Below are positions 19,021-28,591 of a stretch of 64,000 bases of DNA, in pieces. The DNA comes from Benzoatithermus sp963720725. Lineage in GTDB: Bacteria; Pseudomonadota; Alphaproteobacteria; Geminicoccales; Geminicoccaceae. The stretch covers positions 1,488,001-1,552,000 of the forward strand of contig CAVRGN010000003.1 in assembly GCA_963720725.1 (NCBI GenBank). Direction: 5' to 3'. Both the position numbers and the translations under genes were made by a program. Position 1 is the first letter of the stretch. Each line of letters opens with the position of its first letter. Under the pieces are notes generated by a model that saw nothing but the letters and a program-made list of their open reading frames with translations, did not search any database and was not told the origin of the DNA.

Positions 19021-20169
19021 TCAGGGCTGGAAGGTGACGGTCAGGCAGGTGCCGCCGTCGACCGACCAGTCGGCCTGGGCGCCGATCTGCCGAACGAAGG
19101 CGTCGATCAGAACCAGCCCGGTTTCGGCCGGACACGCGCCGGCCATTCCCTTGCCGTCGTCCCAAAGCCGCAAGGAGGCGGTGCCCTGCGGGTGGCGCCG
19201 GACCTCGAGGCCGATCTGGCCACCTTTGCCGTCGAAGGCGTACTTGAAGCTGTTGGTGACGAACTCGTTGACGATCAGCCCCAACGGTACTGCCCGGTCG
19301 AGCCGGACCATCAGGCGCTCCACGTCGCTTCGAACCCTGATGCCCGGCGCTTCGTCGGCGTGCAGCCACAGTAGGGTAGCGCTGAGCTCGCCCAGATAGG
19401 TGCCGAGATCCACCCGCTCGACGTCGGCGGTGGCGTACAGCTTGGCATAGACCAGGTTCAAGGTCTCGATGCGCCGGGCGACAGCCATGAGCTCGCGGCG
19501 GGCCTCGGCGCCGCGAACCCGTCTTTGCTGCATGCGCACGAGGCTGGTGATCGTCTGCAGATTGTTCCTGACCCGGTGCTGCAGTTCGCCGAGCAGCCGC
19601 CCCTTCTCGCCCGCCAGCCGCTCCAGCTCGTCCAGGCCGCGCGCGCGCTCGATGGCCGCACCGAGCAGGTTGGCGTAGGCGCGCAGGAAGTCGGTGTCCG
19701 CCGCGCCGAAATCGCGCCGGCCCTGGCTGTCGACTTCGAGCACGCCGAAGGGTGGGCGCCCGGCGGCTCCCGGAATCTGCACGTTGGCCAGCGAACGGAC
19801 CCCGTGTTCGTTCAAGAAGCTCGGCACGGCGAAGCGGTGCTCGCTGGCGAGATCCGCCGAGACGATCGGGTCGGCCTGTGCCAGGGCGAAGGTCGTGCCG
19901 CCATCCTCCTGGAAGGACAGCGAGAGCACCCCGACGATGCCGGCGCGCCAGCCGGTGCCGGCGCGCACGAACAGTATCCTGCCATCGTCCCGCCTCTCGA
20001 TCACCTTGGCGAATTCCGTGCCCAGCGCCGTGCTCACCAGACGGCATGCCTCGGTCAGAACGGTGTCGAGGTCGTGCGCCTTGAGCGCGAATTCGCCGAA
20101 AGCGGCCAGCGCCGCCTGCGGCGCCGAGCGCGCGGCGGGATGGTGCGATGGCAGTGATGGCCCGGGCAT
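19021..20169 (-). CDS. sensor histidine kinase, GAF plus HisKA_2
   Basis: A 382-residue cytosolic kinase without membrane helices. A GAF domain (about 20-170; VLTEACRLVSTALGTEFAKVIE...VLEVDSQGRRDFGAADTDFL) is followed by the HisKA_2 phosphoacceptor helix GELQHRVRNNLQTITSLVRMQ (His near residue 195) and a compact ATPase domain (about 290-382; GLIVNEFVTNSFKYAF and LWDDGKGM). HisKA_2/HWE kinases often feed PhyR-type general stress responses or light responses in alphaproteobacteria; the partner is not in the window. ATG 20169 gives a start just before the GAF domain; the divergent cupin gene begins at 20309. Confidence 0.88.
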   Translation of the reverse strand: MPGPSLPSHHPAARSAPQAALAAFGEFALKAHDLDTVLTEACRLVSTALGTEFAKVIERRDDGRILFVRAGTGWRAGIVGVLSLSFQEDGGTTFALAQADPIVSADLASEHRFAVPSFLNEHGVRSLANVQIPGAAGRPPFGVLEVDSQGRRDFGAADTDFLRAYANLLGAAIERARGLDELERLAGEKGRLLGELQHRVRNNLQTITSLVRMQQRRVRGAEARRELMAVARRIETLNLVYAKLYATADVERVDLGTYLGELSATLLWLHADEAPGIRVRSDVERLMVRLDRAVPLGLIVNEFVTNSFKYAFDGKGGQIGLEVRRHPQGTASLRLWDDGKGMAGACPAETGLVLIDAFVRQIGAQADWSVDGGTCLTVTFQP

Positions 20170-20308
20170 GCCGGGAGAACGGGATGCGCCCCGGGGAGTT
20201 CCTGACCGTATCTTGACGACTGTTCGGCGTGCATCCCAGCTCTCGACTGGTCGGAACCGCTGCTGGATGCTGCAGGCCGAACCGGAGTGGCAAGCCACGG
20301 AGCCGACG

Positions 20309-20794
20309 ATGACCACCTCGACCCACGCCCTTTCACCGCCCGAGATCGTCGTCCACGCCCTGCCGGGAGACGAAAGGGTCTGGGTGCCGCAGGCACCCTC
20401 GGTCTGGTTCCGGCCGCTGATGCTCAACACGCTCGCGGGCCAATGGTGCAACCTGCTGCGGGTCCGCAAGGCCGGCATCCTCTCGCGGCATCGGCACCCG
20501 GCGCCGGTGCATGGCTACGTGCTCAAGGGACGCTGGCGCTATCTGGAGCACGACTGGGTCGCGAATGCCGGTGACTATGTGTTCGAGCCGCCGGGCGAGA
20601 CGCATACGCTGACGGTGCCCGAGGACGTCGACGAGATGATCACTTTCTTCAACATCTCGGGTTGCATGTACTATGTCGACGAGGCGGGTCGGCACACCGG
20701 CTTCGAGGACGTGTTCACCAAGATCGACATGTGCCGGACCCACTACGAGGCGGTCGGGCTGGGAGCCGACTATGTCGACCAGTTCGTCCGCTGA
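20309..20794 (+). CDS. cupin dioxygenase, 2,4'-dihydroxyacetophenone dioxygenase family
   Basis: A 161-residue single-cupin protein. The metal-binding cupin motif 1 is in LSRHRHPAPVHGYVLKGRWRYLEHDW and motif 2 in GDYVFEPPGETHTLTVPED; the tail VFTKIDMCRTHYEAVGLGADYVDQFVR is typical of the dihydroxyacetophenone dioxygenase family. Such enzymes cleave a C-C bond of an aromatic ketone with O2; the actual substrate here is unknown. GGAG sits 6-7 bp before the ATG. The stop overlaps the start of the SDR gene by 23 bp, so the two act in one pathway or complex unit. Confidence 0.85.
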   Translation: MTTSTHALSPPEIVVHALPGDERVWVPQAPSVWFRPLMLNTLAGQWCNLLRVRKAGILSRHRHPAPVHGYVLKGRWRYLEHDWVANAGDYVFEPPGETHTLTVPEDVDEMITFFNISGCMYYVDEAGRHTGFEDVFTKIDMCRTHYEAVGLGADYVDQFVR

Positions 20795-21509
20795 CAGCTT
20801 CGCGCCCGGCCTGTTCGCCAGCCGGCGGGTCCTGGTGGTCGGCGGGACCAGCGGCATCGGCGCCGGCATCGCCGCCGGGTTCGCGGCGCTCGGTGCCGAG
20901 CTTCTGGTCACCGGCGCCACGCCGGCGGAGGCCGCGGCGGCCGAACGGCCGGCGGCGGTCCTCGACGTCACCGACGCCGCCGCGGTCACGGCCCTGATCG
21001 GCGGACTTCCCGGACTGGACATCCTGATCAACTGCGCCGGCATCATCCGTCGCGAGGCCGAGCACGATCCGGCCGTCTTCGCGCGTGTGGTCGACGTCAA
21101 TCTGAACGGCACCATGCGCAGCTGCGCCGCGGCCCGCCCGCACCTGGCGGCGAGCGGCGGCTGCATCGTCAACACGGCCTCGATGCTTTCGTTCTTCGGC
21201 GGCTCCTTGGTGCCCGGCTACAGCGCCAGCAAGGGCGGCGTCGCCCAGCTCACCAAATCCCTGGCGATGGCCTATGCGCAGGACGGAATCCGCGTCAACG
21301 CGCTGGCCCCTGGCTGGATCGCCACGCCCTTGACCCATGCCCTCCAGGCCGATCCCGCGCGCAGCGCCCAACTCCTCGGCCGCACGCCGCTGGGGCGCTG
21401 GGGCCAGCCCGACGACGTGGCCGGCGCCGCCCTGTTCCTGGCCTCGCCCGCCGCCCGCTTCGTCACCGGTGCCATCCTGCCGGTCGACGGCGGCTACCTC
21501 GCGGCGTAG
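20772..21509 (+). CDS. short-chain dehydrogenase/reductase
   Basis: A 245-residue classical SDR. Nucleotide-binding GGTSGIGAGIA near residue 20, NCAG, catalytic Ser in NTASMLSFFGGS, catalytic YSASK, and the C-terminal PLGRWGQPDDVAGAALFLASPAARFVTGAILPVDGGY. Substrate unknown; pairing with the upstream cupin dioxygenase suggests an oxidoreductase step in catabolism of the same compound (inference). ATG 20772 lies inside the end of the cupin gene. Confidence 0.9.
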   Translation: MSTSSSADSFAPGLFASRRVLVVGGTSGIGAGIAAGFAALGAELLVTGATPAEAAAAERPAAVLDVTDAAAVTALIGGLPGLDILINCAGIIRREAEHDPAVFARVVDVNLNGTMRSCAAARPHLAASGGCIVNTASMLSFFGGSLVPGYSASKGGVAQLTKSLAMAYAQDGIRVNALAPGWIATPLTHALQADPARSAQLLGRTPLGRWGQPDDVAGAALFLASPAARFVTGAILPVDGGYLAA

Positions 21510-21526
21510 CGCTGCGCGCGCATCGC

Positions 21527-21555
21527 CTTGATCGCCCCGGCTGCGGCGACCACAT
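21527..21555 (+). promoter_or_regulatory. possible heat-shock (sigma-32) promoter for hslVU
   Basis: CTTGATC (21527-21533) is followed after 16 bp by CCACAT (21550-21555), 54 bp before the hslV start. This resembles alphaproteobacterial RpoH promoters (CTTG near -35, a C-rich AT -10) but the -10 is imperfect. hslVU is a standard RpoH target, which is the main reason to list it. Confidence 0.35.
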
Positions 21556-21608
21556 GCCGTAGCGGTAGCCGGGCGCGACCCACCGGCCCGCTCGCGAGCA
21601 AGGATTTC

Positions 21609-22160
21609 ATGACAGAGCCAGCAACCTGGCACGGCACCACCATTCTCGCCGTGCGCAAGGGCTCCCAGGTGGCCATGGCCGGCGACGGCCAGGTCAGCCT
21701 CGGCCAGACCGTGATCAAGGCCAACGCCAAGAAGGTGCGCAAGCTCGGCGGCGGCGACATCGTCGCCGGCTTCGCCGGCAGCACCGCCGACGCCTTCACC
21801 CTGCTCGAGCGGCTGGAAGCCAAGCTGGAGCGGCATCCGGGACAATTGACGCGGGCATGCGTCGAGCTCGCGAAGGACTGGCGCACCGACCGCTACCTGC
21901 GCCGGCTCGAGGCGATGATGGCCGTGGCTGACCGCGAGGTGTCGCTGGTGCTCACCGGCACCGGCGACGTGCTCGAGCCGGAGGACGGGCTGATCGGCAT
22001 CGGCTCGGGCGGCTCGTTCGCCCTCGCCGCCGCCAAGGCGCTGATCGACGTCGATGGTCTGTCCGCCGAGGAGATCGCGAGGCGGGCGATGAAGATCGCC
22101 GCCGGTATCTGCGTCTACACCAACGAGAACGTCACGCTCGAGCTTCTGGAACGGCGATGA
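21609..22160 (+). CDS. hslV: ATP-dependent protease subunit HslV (ClpQ)
   Basis: A 183-residue proteasome-like peptidase subunit. Removal of the first nine residues would expose the catalytic Thr10 of TTILAVRKG; GDGQVSLGQTVIKANAKKVR and the terminal GICVYTNENVTLELL are diagnostic. It forms a double hexamer capped by HslU. The stop overlaps the hslU ATG by 4 bp. Confidence 0.98.
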   Translation: MTEPATWHGTTILAVRKGSQVAMAGDGQVSLGQTVIKANAKKVRKLGGGDIVAGFAGSTADAFTLLERLEAKLERHPGQLTRACVELAKDWRTDRYLRRLEAMMAVADREVSLVLTGTGDVLEPEDGLIGIGSGGSFALAAAKALIDVDGLSAEEIARRAMKIAAGICVYTNENVTLELLERR

Positions 22161-23467
22161 GCGCCTTGACCCCCCGCGAGATCGTCTCCGAGCTCGACCG
22201 TTTCATCGTCGGCCAGGGCGAGGCCAAGCGCGCCGTCGCCATCGCCCTGCGCAACCGCTGGCGCCGCCAGCAGCTCGACGACAGCTTGCGCGACGAGGTG
22301 CTGCCCAAGAACATCTTGATGATCGGCCCGACCGGGTGCGGCAAGACCGAGATCGCCCGCCGGCTGGCGCGTTTGGCCCAGGCGCCGTTCCTCAAGGTCG
22401 AGGCCACCAAGTTCACCGAGGTCGGCTATGTCGGCCGCGACGTCGAGAGCATCGTGCGCGATCTGGTCGAGGTCGCGATCAAGCTCACCCGCGAGCGGCT
22501 GCGCAAGGAGGTTGCGGCCCAGGCCGAGCTCAACGCGGAGGAACGCGTGCTCGACGCCCTGGTCGGCACCTCCGCCAGCAAGGACACGCGCGACAGCTTC
22601 CGCCGCAAGCTGCGCGAAGGCCAGCTCGCCGACCGCGTGATCGAGCTCGACGTGCTGGAGAGCGGTGCGGCCGGGCTGCCGACCTTCGACATCCCGGGCA
22701 TGCCCGGCGCGCAGATGGGCATGCTCAATCTCGGCGAGATGTTCGGCAAGGCGTTCGGCCAGAAGACCAAGCGCAAGAAGCTGTCGATCGCGCAGAGCTA
22801 CGACGTGCTCCTGGCCGAGGAGAGCGACAAGCTGCTCGACCAGGAGCAGGTCACGCGTGAGGCGCTGCAGGCCACCGAGCAGAACGGCATCGTGTTCCTG
22901 GACGAGATCGACAAGATCAGCGCCCGCGAGGGCCGCATGGGGGCGGACGTCAGCCGCGAGGGTGTCCAGCGCGACCTGCTGCCTTTGATCGAGGGCACCA
23001 CCGTCTCGACCAAGCACGGTGCGGTCAAGACCGACCACATCCTGTTCATCGCCAGCGGCGCCTTCCACCTCAGCAAGCCCTCGGACCTGCTGCCCGAGCT
23101 GCAGGGCCGGCTGCCGATCCGCGTCGAGCTGCAGCCGCTCGGCCGGGACGATCTCGCCCGGATCCTGGTCGAGCCCGAAGCCAGCCTGGTCAAGCAGTAC
23201 ACGGCGCTCATGGGAACGGAAGGCATCACCCTCGACCTCGCCCCGGACGCGGTGGCCGAGATCGCCAAATTGGCCCACGAGGTCAACAGCCGGGTCGAGA
23301 ACATCGGCGCGCGGCGGCTGCAGACGGTGATGGAGAAGCTGCTCGAGGAGGTGAGCTTCACCGCCTCGGACCGCAACGGCGAGACGGTGGCGATCGACGC
23401 CGCCTATGTCCGCCGCCAGGTCGCCGACCTCGCGGCCAATGCGGACCTGAGCAAGTTCATCCTGTAG
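22157..23467 (+). CDS. hslU: ATP-dependent protease ATPase subunit HslU (ClpY)
   Basis: A 436-residue AAA unfoldase. The N-terminal LTPREIVSELDRFIVGQGEAKRAVAIALRNRWRR is the family signature, Walker A GPTGCGKT is at 57-64, the I domain spans about 110-240, Walker B is in GIVFLDEIDKI, and the C-terminal ADLSKFIL is the tail that inserts into HslV. Complete length. Its 3-prime end overlaps the convergent GGDEF-EAL gene by 11 bp. Confidence 0.98.
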   Translation: MSALTPREIVSELDRFIVGQGEAKRAVAIALRNRWRRQQLDDSLRDEVLPKNILMIGPTGCGKTEIARRLARLAQAPFLKVEATKFTEVGYVGRDVESIVRDLVEVAIKLTRERLRKEVAAQAELNAEERVLDALVGTSASKDTRDSFRRKLREGQLADRVIELDVLESGAAGLPTFDIPGMPGAQMGMLNLGEMFGKAFGQKTKRKKLSIAQSYDVLLAEESDKLLDQEQVTREALQATEQNGIVFLDEIDKISAREGRMGADVSREGVQRDLLPLIEGTTVSTKHGAVKTDHILFIASGAFHLSKPSDLLPELQGRLPIRVELQPLGRDDLARILVEPEASLVKQYTALMGTEGITLDLAPDAVAEIAKLAHEVNSRVENIGARRLQTVMEKLLEEVSFTASDRNGETVAIDAAYVRRQVADLAANADLSKFIL

Positions 23468-25397
23468 CGGCGATGCGCCCGATCGGATGTGAGTCGGAAG
23501 GGCGTAATGCCTCGCTGCGCCGGTGGATGTCCAACGGCTGCACGGCGCCGGGATCACCGGCCGGATCGATGCCTGAGGCCCGGCGCTCGCGCCAGTCGTG
23601 CAGCCATTGGCCCACAACCGGTGCAGGCATCGGCCGCGCGAACAGATAGCCCTGGACCAGCGTGCAGCCGAGGCGCCGCAGGACGCGCAGCTGCTCGGGC
23701 GTCTCGATGCCCTCGGCGGTGGTGGTCAAAGCGAGATTGGCGCCCAACGCTGCGACGGTGCGCACGATCGCTCGATCGCGCTCGTCCTCGACGATCTCGG
23801 CCACGAACGCGCGGTCGATCTTCAGCACGTCCAGGGGCAGGGCCTTCAGACGGCCGAGCGAGGAGTGACCGGCGCCGAAATCGTCGATCGCGATGGCGAC
23901 CCCGAGCCGGCGCAGGGCGGCGAGCCGGGCCTCGGCCGCACGCTCGCTGGCGATGGTGCTCTCGGTCAGCTCGAGCACGAGTTGGCGCGCCGGCACCTCG
24001 GCATGGGCGAGCGTGGCGGCGACCGTGTCGACGAAGCCGTCCCAGGCGAGGCAGCGGGGCGCCATGTTGACCCAGATGCGCAGGTCCCCGAGCCCGGCCT
24101 CGCGCCACTGGCGCTGCTGCGCCAGGGCCCGGCCCAGTACGAACCGCGTGAGCTGCAGGATCGCCGGCCCTCGCTCGACGATCTGGATGAACTCACCCGC
24201 CGGCAGGCGGCCGCGCTCGGGATGGTTCCAGCGCACCAGCGCCTCCACGCCTTCCACCTCCAGCGTGTCGATGGCGAGGATCGGCTGGTAGTCGAGGTCG
24301 AACTCGCCCCGCTCGACGGCCTGCGCCAGCCTGCGGGCGGGCAGGGTGCTCCTGGGCCCGGCGGCGCCGCTGCCGTCGTCCGCACTTGCCCAGGTTCCCC
24401 GGCCCGCGGCCTTGGCGGCGTAGAGCGCGCGATCGGCATTGGCGAGCAGCTGGTCCGGGCCGCTCCGATCGTGCGGATATACGCGCAGGCCCACGCTGCC
24501 GCTTGTCCGCAGGCTGATGCGGCCGACGCGCAGCGGCCGAGCCAGATCCTCCACCAGCCGCTGCGCCAGCGCGCTCGCCTCGCTGCCGCCGCCGGGCCAG
24601 CCCGCCAGCACGGCGAACTCGTCGCCGCCCAGGCGGGCGACGAAGTCGCCCGTGCGCACCGCCGTCGCGAGCCGGCGCGCCACCTCGACCAGGACCTCGT
24701 CGCCGACCGCGTGGCCGTGGGTGTCGTTGATCTCCTTGAAATGGTCGAGATCGACCAGCATCACGGCCAGCGCGGTGCCGTCCCGCTCGGCCCGGGCCCG
24801 CGCGCGCCGGAACTCGTCCCGGAACATGACCCGGTTCGGCAGTCCGGTGAGCGCGTCGTGGGTGGCGCGGTGCTGGAGTTCGCGCTCCAGGCGCTTGCGC
24901 GCGGTGACGTCGTGCCAGACCACGACCGTCCCGCCGTCCGGAGTCTTGCGGTTGACCGCGACCATGCAGCGACCATCGGCGAGTTCGTACTCACCGCGAC
25001 CGCCCGTCGAGAACATGGCGCGTTGCGCGGCGATCCAGGCGTCGCCGTTGCCCGGGCCGACATGCTTGAACTCGCCGGCGGCAATGGCGGCACGGCGCAG
25101 GTCCATCAGCCGCGCGCCCGGCACCCGGAGCGCTGCCGTGCGCGGGAAGAATTCGAGATAGCGGCGGTTGCGGTAGACCAGCCGCTCCTCGCCGTCGAAC
25201 AGTGCGAAGCCCTCGGCCATGCTGTCGAGCGCTTGCTCGAAGCGCCGCTCGGCCGTCTCGAGCAGTGCGGCCTTGGTATGGAGGCGCTGGCGCAGCGAGC
25301 GGATCTGGTGGAGCATGATCGCGACGCCGGCCAGGACGCCGATGAGCAAAGGCAGGGCGAGATGGCCGAGCTGCGGGCTGGCCCCGGAGATGTACAT
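23457..25397 (-). CDS. membrane PAS-GGDEF-EAL cyclic-di-GMP protein
   Basis: A 646-residue protein started at ATG 25397. One N-terminal membrane helix (about 10-30, LGHLALPLLIGVLAGVAIML), a short coiled coil, a PAS domain (about 50-165; ALDSMAEGFALFDGEERLVYRN), then GGDEF (intact RLGGDEFAVL active site) and EAL. The EAL domain keeps VEALVRW, the metal ligands in NMAPRC and ELTES, IDDFGAGHSS, LKIDRAFV, TAEGIET and the late VQGYLF, so phosphodiesterase activity is expected; both activities look possible. The sensed signal is unknown. Confidence 0.92.
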   Translation of the reverse strand: MYISGASPQLGHLALPLLIGVLAGVAIMLHQIRSLRQRLHTKAALLETAERRFEQALDSMAEGFALFDGEERLVYRNRRYLEFFPRTAALRVPGARLMDLRRAAIAAGEFKHVGPGNGDAWIAAQRAMFSTGGRGEYELADGRCMVAVNRKTPDGGTVVVWHDVTARKRLERELQHRATHDALTGLPNRVMFRDEFRRARARAERDGTALAVMLVDLDHFKEINDTHGHAVGDEVLVEVARRLATAVRTGDFVARLGGDEFAVLAGWPGGGSEASALAQRLVEDLARPLRVGRISLRTSGSVGLRVYPHDRSGPDQLLANADRALYAAKAAGRGTWASADDGSGAAGPRSTLPARRLAQAVERGEFDLDYQPILAIDTLEVEGVEALVRWNHPERGRLPAGEFIQIVERGPAILQLTRFVLGRALAQQRQWREAGLGDLRIWVNMAPRCLAWDGFVDTVAATLAHAEVPARQLVLELTESTIASERAAEARLAALRRLGVAIAIDDFGAGHSSLGRLKALPLDVLKIDRAFVAEIVEDERDRAIVRTVAALGANLALTTTAEGIETPEQLRVLRRLGCTLVQGYLFARPMPAPVVGQWLHDWRERRASGIDPAGDPGAVQPLDIHRRSEALRPSDSHPIGRIAATG

Positions 25398-25529
25398 TGC
25401 TGTCGTTGGCCCAGGATGCCGATCTCGGGTTTCCGTCGCACCATCTCCACCATGGATAGAGTAACGAGACAAGACTTCCGCACTTTCGAGTGGCAGCGGC
25501 CGGGGCATCGGTCGCGCGGCCCGGCCGCG

Positions 25530-26063
25530 ATGACGTGGATCGGTTCGTCGGTTCCCGTCCTGACCACGCCACGCATCGTCATGCGCGGACATGCCGCCGC
25601 CGACCTGGATGCGACCGCCGCAATGTGGGCCGACCCAGAAGTGGTGCGGCACATCAGCGGCATGCCTTCGAGCCGTGAGGAATCGTGGGCCCGCCTGCTG
25701 CGCTATGGCGGGCTGTGGTCGCTACTGGGCTTCGGCTACTGGCTGGTCGAGGATCGAGCCGACGGCCGTTTCGTCGGCGAGGTCGGCTTTGCCGACTTCC
25801 ACCGCGATCTGGCCCCCGCATTTGGCGACGCGCTCGAGGCGGGCTGGGTCATCCATCCGCGGGCTCAGGGCCGGGGACTTGCCACCGAGGCGCTCCGGGC
25901 CGCTCTGGCCTGGGCCCGGAGCGAGTTTGTCGGAAGACGCTCGGTCTGCATGATCGCGCCGGAAAACGCGGCATCGCTCCGCGTCGCCCGCAAATGCGGC
26001 TACGTCGAGTATGCGCGTACCACCTACAAAGGTACGGCCACGCTGTTGCTGGAGCGGCGCTGA
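25530..26063 (+). CDS. GNAT family N-acetyltransferase (RimJ/RimL type)
   Basis: A 177-residue GNAT protein. LTTPRIVMRGHAAADLDATAAMWADPEVVRHI is the start of the RimJ/RimL subgroup, HPRAQGRGLATEALRAALAWA is the acetyl-CoA-binding loop, and PENAASLRVARKCGYVEYART is the late motif. ATG 25530 was chosen; ATG 25452 would add 26 residues. It is divergent from the GGDEF-EAL gene. Substrate unknown. Confidence 0.85.
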   Translation: MTWIGSSVPVLTTPRIVMRGHAAADLDATAAMWADPEVVRHISGMPSSREESWARLLRYGGLWSLLGFGYWLVEDRADGRFVGEVGFADFHRDLAPAFGDALEAGWVIHPRAQGRGLATEALRAALAWARSEFVGRRSVCMIAPENAASLRVARKCGYVEYARTTYKGTATLLLERR

Positions 26064-26106
26064 GCCCGAAATCCCGCCGCCGCCGTGTTGGGGTGCCGGG
26101 TGCAGC

Positions 26107-27607
26107 TCAGATCGGCACCCCGACGCGGCGGACACGGCGGCGCAGCCGGCGGAACACTCGCCCCACCCGGTAGACGAGCCCGCGCGGATTGATGTCGCTG
26201 GCCAGGGTCTCGGGCCACAGCGCCCGGATCACATCGTGCTGCAACGCGTAGCCGGTCCCGGGCCGCCGATGGATCTCGGGTACCGCGAGGTAAAATTGAG
26301 ACAGCTGTCGGCATGCGAACGGGCTGAACATGTCGTGGGCCATGTCGAGATGAAGAAAGCCCCTGGCGACGCGCCGGCCCGCCTTGAGTTCCCAATGGAA
26401 CAGATCCAGGAGGCGATAGCCGTGCTTCGCGCAGACCGCGGTCGCGCCTTCGAGCCAAGCCCCCAAATGCTCCACCAGGTAGGGGTGATGCTGCAGCCCG
26501 GTCCAGTGCATGTTGCACAGCGTGGCCAGGCTGACGGTGTCGGGATGCTCGACGGGATGAAGATAGCAGCGGCCGATCTCGCCGGTATTGTTGTTGATGA
26601 CCATCGCGTCATCGGGGAGCAGCTGCGCCAGGGCGTGCGCCGTCGGCATCAGCTCGCTCATGGGCTGCGTGTCCGTATGCGCGAACGCTTCCGCGAACGC
26701 CGGATCGCGCACCTCGTCGGGACATTGATAGAGGGTATGCTTCAGCCCCAGTTGGGGCAGCAGGCGCATCGGCACCGCGATGTCGCGGTGGGCCTCGGTC
26801 ATGCCCGGCTCCAGCGTCGGCCATAGGCAGGTGAAGTAGGTGGTCCGTGCGCGGTAGGGGCGCGACGCGGCCAGCATGGTCCGACTGTCCAGGCCGGCCG
26901 TGATCTGCTGGTAGACGCTGTAGCGCCGGTGCGCCGCCGCCAACGAACCTTGCAGGTGGGCGGCGATCCTTTGCGTACCCTCCTCCAGGGAGATCGGCTC
27001 GAGGGGTGCCCGCGGAAAGAACCGGACCGCCTCGCGGCTTTGCAGATCGAGATAGTGGTTGGGCAGGAGCGCCCGCAGCTCGGCGTAAGCGGTGCCCGCA
27101 CCGGGCCAGGCCCGGATGTGCTTGGGGATCTTCTTGCCGAGCGCTTCCCAGAAATCGAGCGCCCGGGGGTCGGGCACGAGGCCGAGCTGGTCCGCGATCA
27201 GATTGGTCTGCGTCGCACACCAGAGTTCACCGGCTGCCGGCAGGGTGTGGACGACCGTGCGGAGCCCGGCCGAATCGTGAAGCAGCGCGGCCCGGGCCGG
27301 ATCCTCGTAGATCATCACCCAGCGGCCGGACAGCGCCCCCACTTCGCCGAGGAGGTCCTCGAGCGAGCCGCACGAACTCCAGCAGATCTTCCAGGAGTTC
27401 GTCCTGGCTCCAGTCGGGTCGCGCCGCGGCCAGCACGAAGCCGAGCAGGCTGATGCTGCGGTCGCCGCGCTGCTTCTGCACGCCCTTCAGGTAGGGGTGG
27501 TGCTGCACTACAAGGCCACGCTGCAGCTTCATGCGTGGCCAGTTCGCCAGACGCGGGTCGCTGCGCGGCCCGAGCAGGAACTGCCGGGCATAGGTCAGAG
27601 GATGCAT
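26107..27607 (-). pseudogene. asparagine-synthase-like protein, interrupted by a +1 frameshift
   Basis: Two open frames together encode about 499 residues. The first (27607 to about 27365) supplies an N-terminal amidotransferase-like domain start (LISLLGFVLAAARPDWSQDELLEDLLEFVR is split over it); the second (to 26107) continues SLEDLLGEVGALSGRWVMIYEDP and contains the PP-loop QITAGLDSRTMLAAS of asparagine synthase-type enzymes. The frame changes by one base near 27360-27370. Stand-alone proteins of this type are common in surface-polysaccharide or modified-peptide loci, but there are no such neighbours here and the substrate is unknown. The amidotransferase Cys2 of true AsnB is absent, so it is unlikely to make asparagine. 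Confidence 0.65.
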
Positions 27608-28208
27608 GAGCTCATCCTATGGACTCGTGAGTTCACCATGTTCTCCGCACTTTAGAAATGTCTTTTTTCTAGCAGGGCCGAGGACTCCCCTCTTATGCTT
27701 TTTTATGCGCGCAAACCTTGCTGCGGTCAATACATTGCGCATGCAAGTCGTACCGCAGTGTTCATTTCGACAGGGAGTTACTTGCCGCACGAACCGGGGG
27801 CGGCCCGAACTGCGCCGGCCGCCGCGTCCGGTTCGCGTGCGAATGGTCATGCCAAGTGGACCGCAGCAATCGTGCACCGGGGCATGAACGGCTAACCGGA
27901 AGATATGAAGTCTGACCATTGTAATCTGCGTCGACATGGCAAATTGATGGCTGAAGATACTGAAGTTGCATCGATGATGCTACGGCATGGGTAGGCACAA
28001 TATGTCGAGAGATCTAGTGGTACGGGGAGATGGGTTTAGGTTCAGTGCTATGCTGGCTGCCCTCGATTGAGGGCAGCACAGCGCGAGTACTTGGCGGCAA
28101 CGCAGCACCAGCCGAACACCCGAAGGAGCCGTCGACGCCGGCACCACCGATCTGCGCCACGCGGCGGGATGGAGCATGCCGTTCTTGATCGTGTGATGGC
28201 CGCGCCGA
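27608..28208. other. AT-richer intergenic stretch
   Basis: About 600 bp without a convincing gene. Short open frames on both strands lack recognisable features. The stretch 27640-27760 is noticeably AT-rich for this genome. A perfect 9-bp hairpin lies at 28056-28077. No insertion-sequence inverted repeats or transposase fragments were recognised. Confidence 0.4.
28056..28077. other. perfect 9-bp hairpin
   Basis: GCTGCCCTC, a GATT loop and GAGGGCAGC form a perfect stem, with no T tract on either side. It lies about 130 bp downstream (minus-strand sense) of the small secreted-protein gene. It could be a transcript end or a protein-binding dyad; function unknown. Confidence 0.35.
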
Positions 28209-28559
28209 CTATCCGTGAACCGGGGCGCGCACCCTGCCCGTCAACACGCAGGCCAGCACGTTGACGTGCACCTGCTCGCCGGTGCCCGGATCGACGCTGA
28301 GCACTTCGTCCGTGACGATCTGCTGGCGGAAATCGCACACCAGGGCTGCGTAGGCCAGTGGCGACCCCAAACCCTCGGCCAGGGCGGCGCTGAGGACATC
28401 GCCGGTCTGGCAGGGCGCCAGCCGGGCGACGAACTCCGTCTCGGTGGCGGCGTAGAAACTGCAACGGCGATCCTGGGCGGCCGCCAGGTCGGCAAAGCCG
28501 GCTAGGGCAACCACGATCGCGACGATCGCACAGCAAAAGTCACGAGAGCGTGCCCGCAT
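28209..28559 (-). CDS. small secreted protein of unknown function
   Basis: A 116-residue product from ATG 28559. RARSRDFCCAIVAIVVALAG followed by FADLAAAQ is a clear Sec signal peptide (cleavage after about residue 27). The mature part of about 88 residues has four cysteines (RRCSFY, APCQTG, VCDFRQ, LACVLTG), suggesting two disulfides in the periplasm. I do not recognise a family. It is downstream of rpoH on the same strand, but a 12-bp hairpin separates them. Confidence 0.6.
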   Translation of the reverse strand: MRARSRDFCCAIVAIVVALAGFADLAAAQDRRCSFYAATETEFVARLAPCQTGDVLSAALAEGLGSPLAYAALVCDFRQQIVTDEVLSVDPGTGEQVHVNVLACVLTGRVRAPVHG

Positions 28560-28591
28560 GCCCTCTCCTCCTGTCGGGTCATGCGGGAACA

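Noticed and set aside
23598..25500. A long plus-strand open frame leading into the GNAT gene
   Set aside because: It is antisense to the GGDEF-EAL gene; only the last 177 codons from 25530 encode a recognisable protein.
27617..27937. A 106-codon minus-strand open frame
   Set aside because: Basic low-complexity product, no ribosome site, in an AT-rich noncoding stretch.
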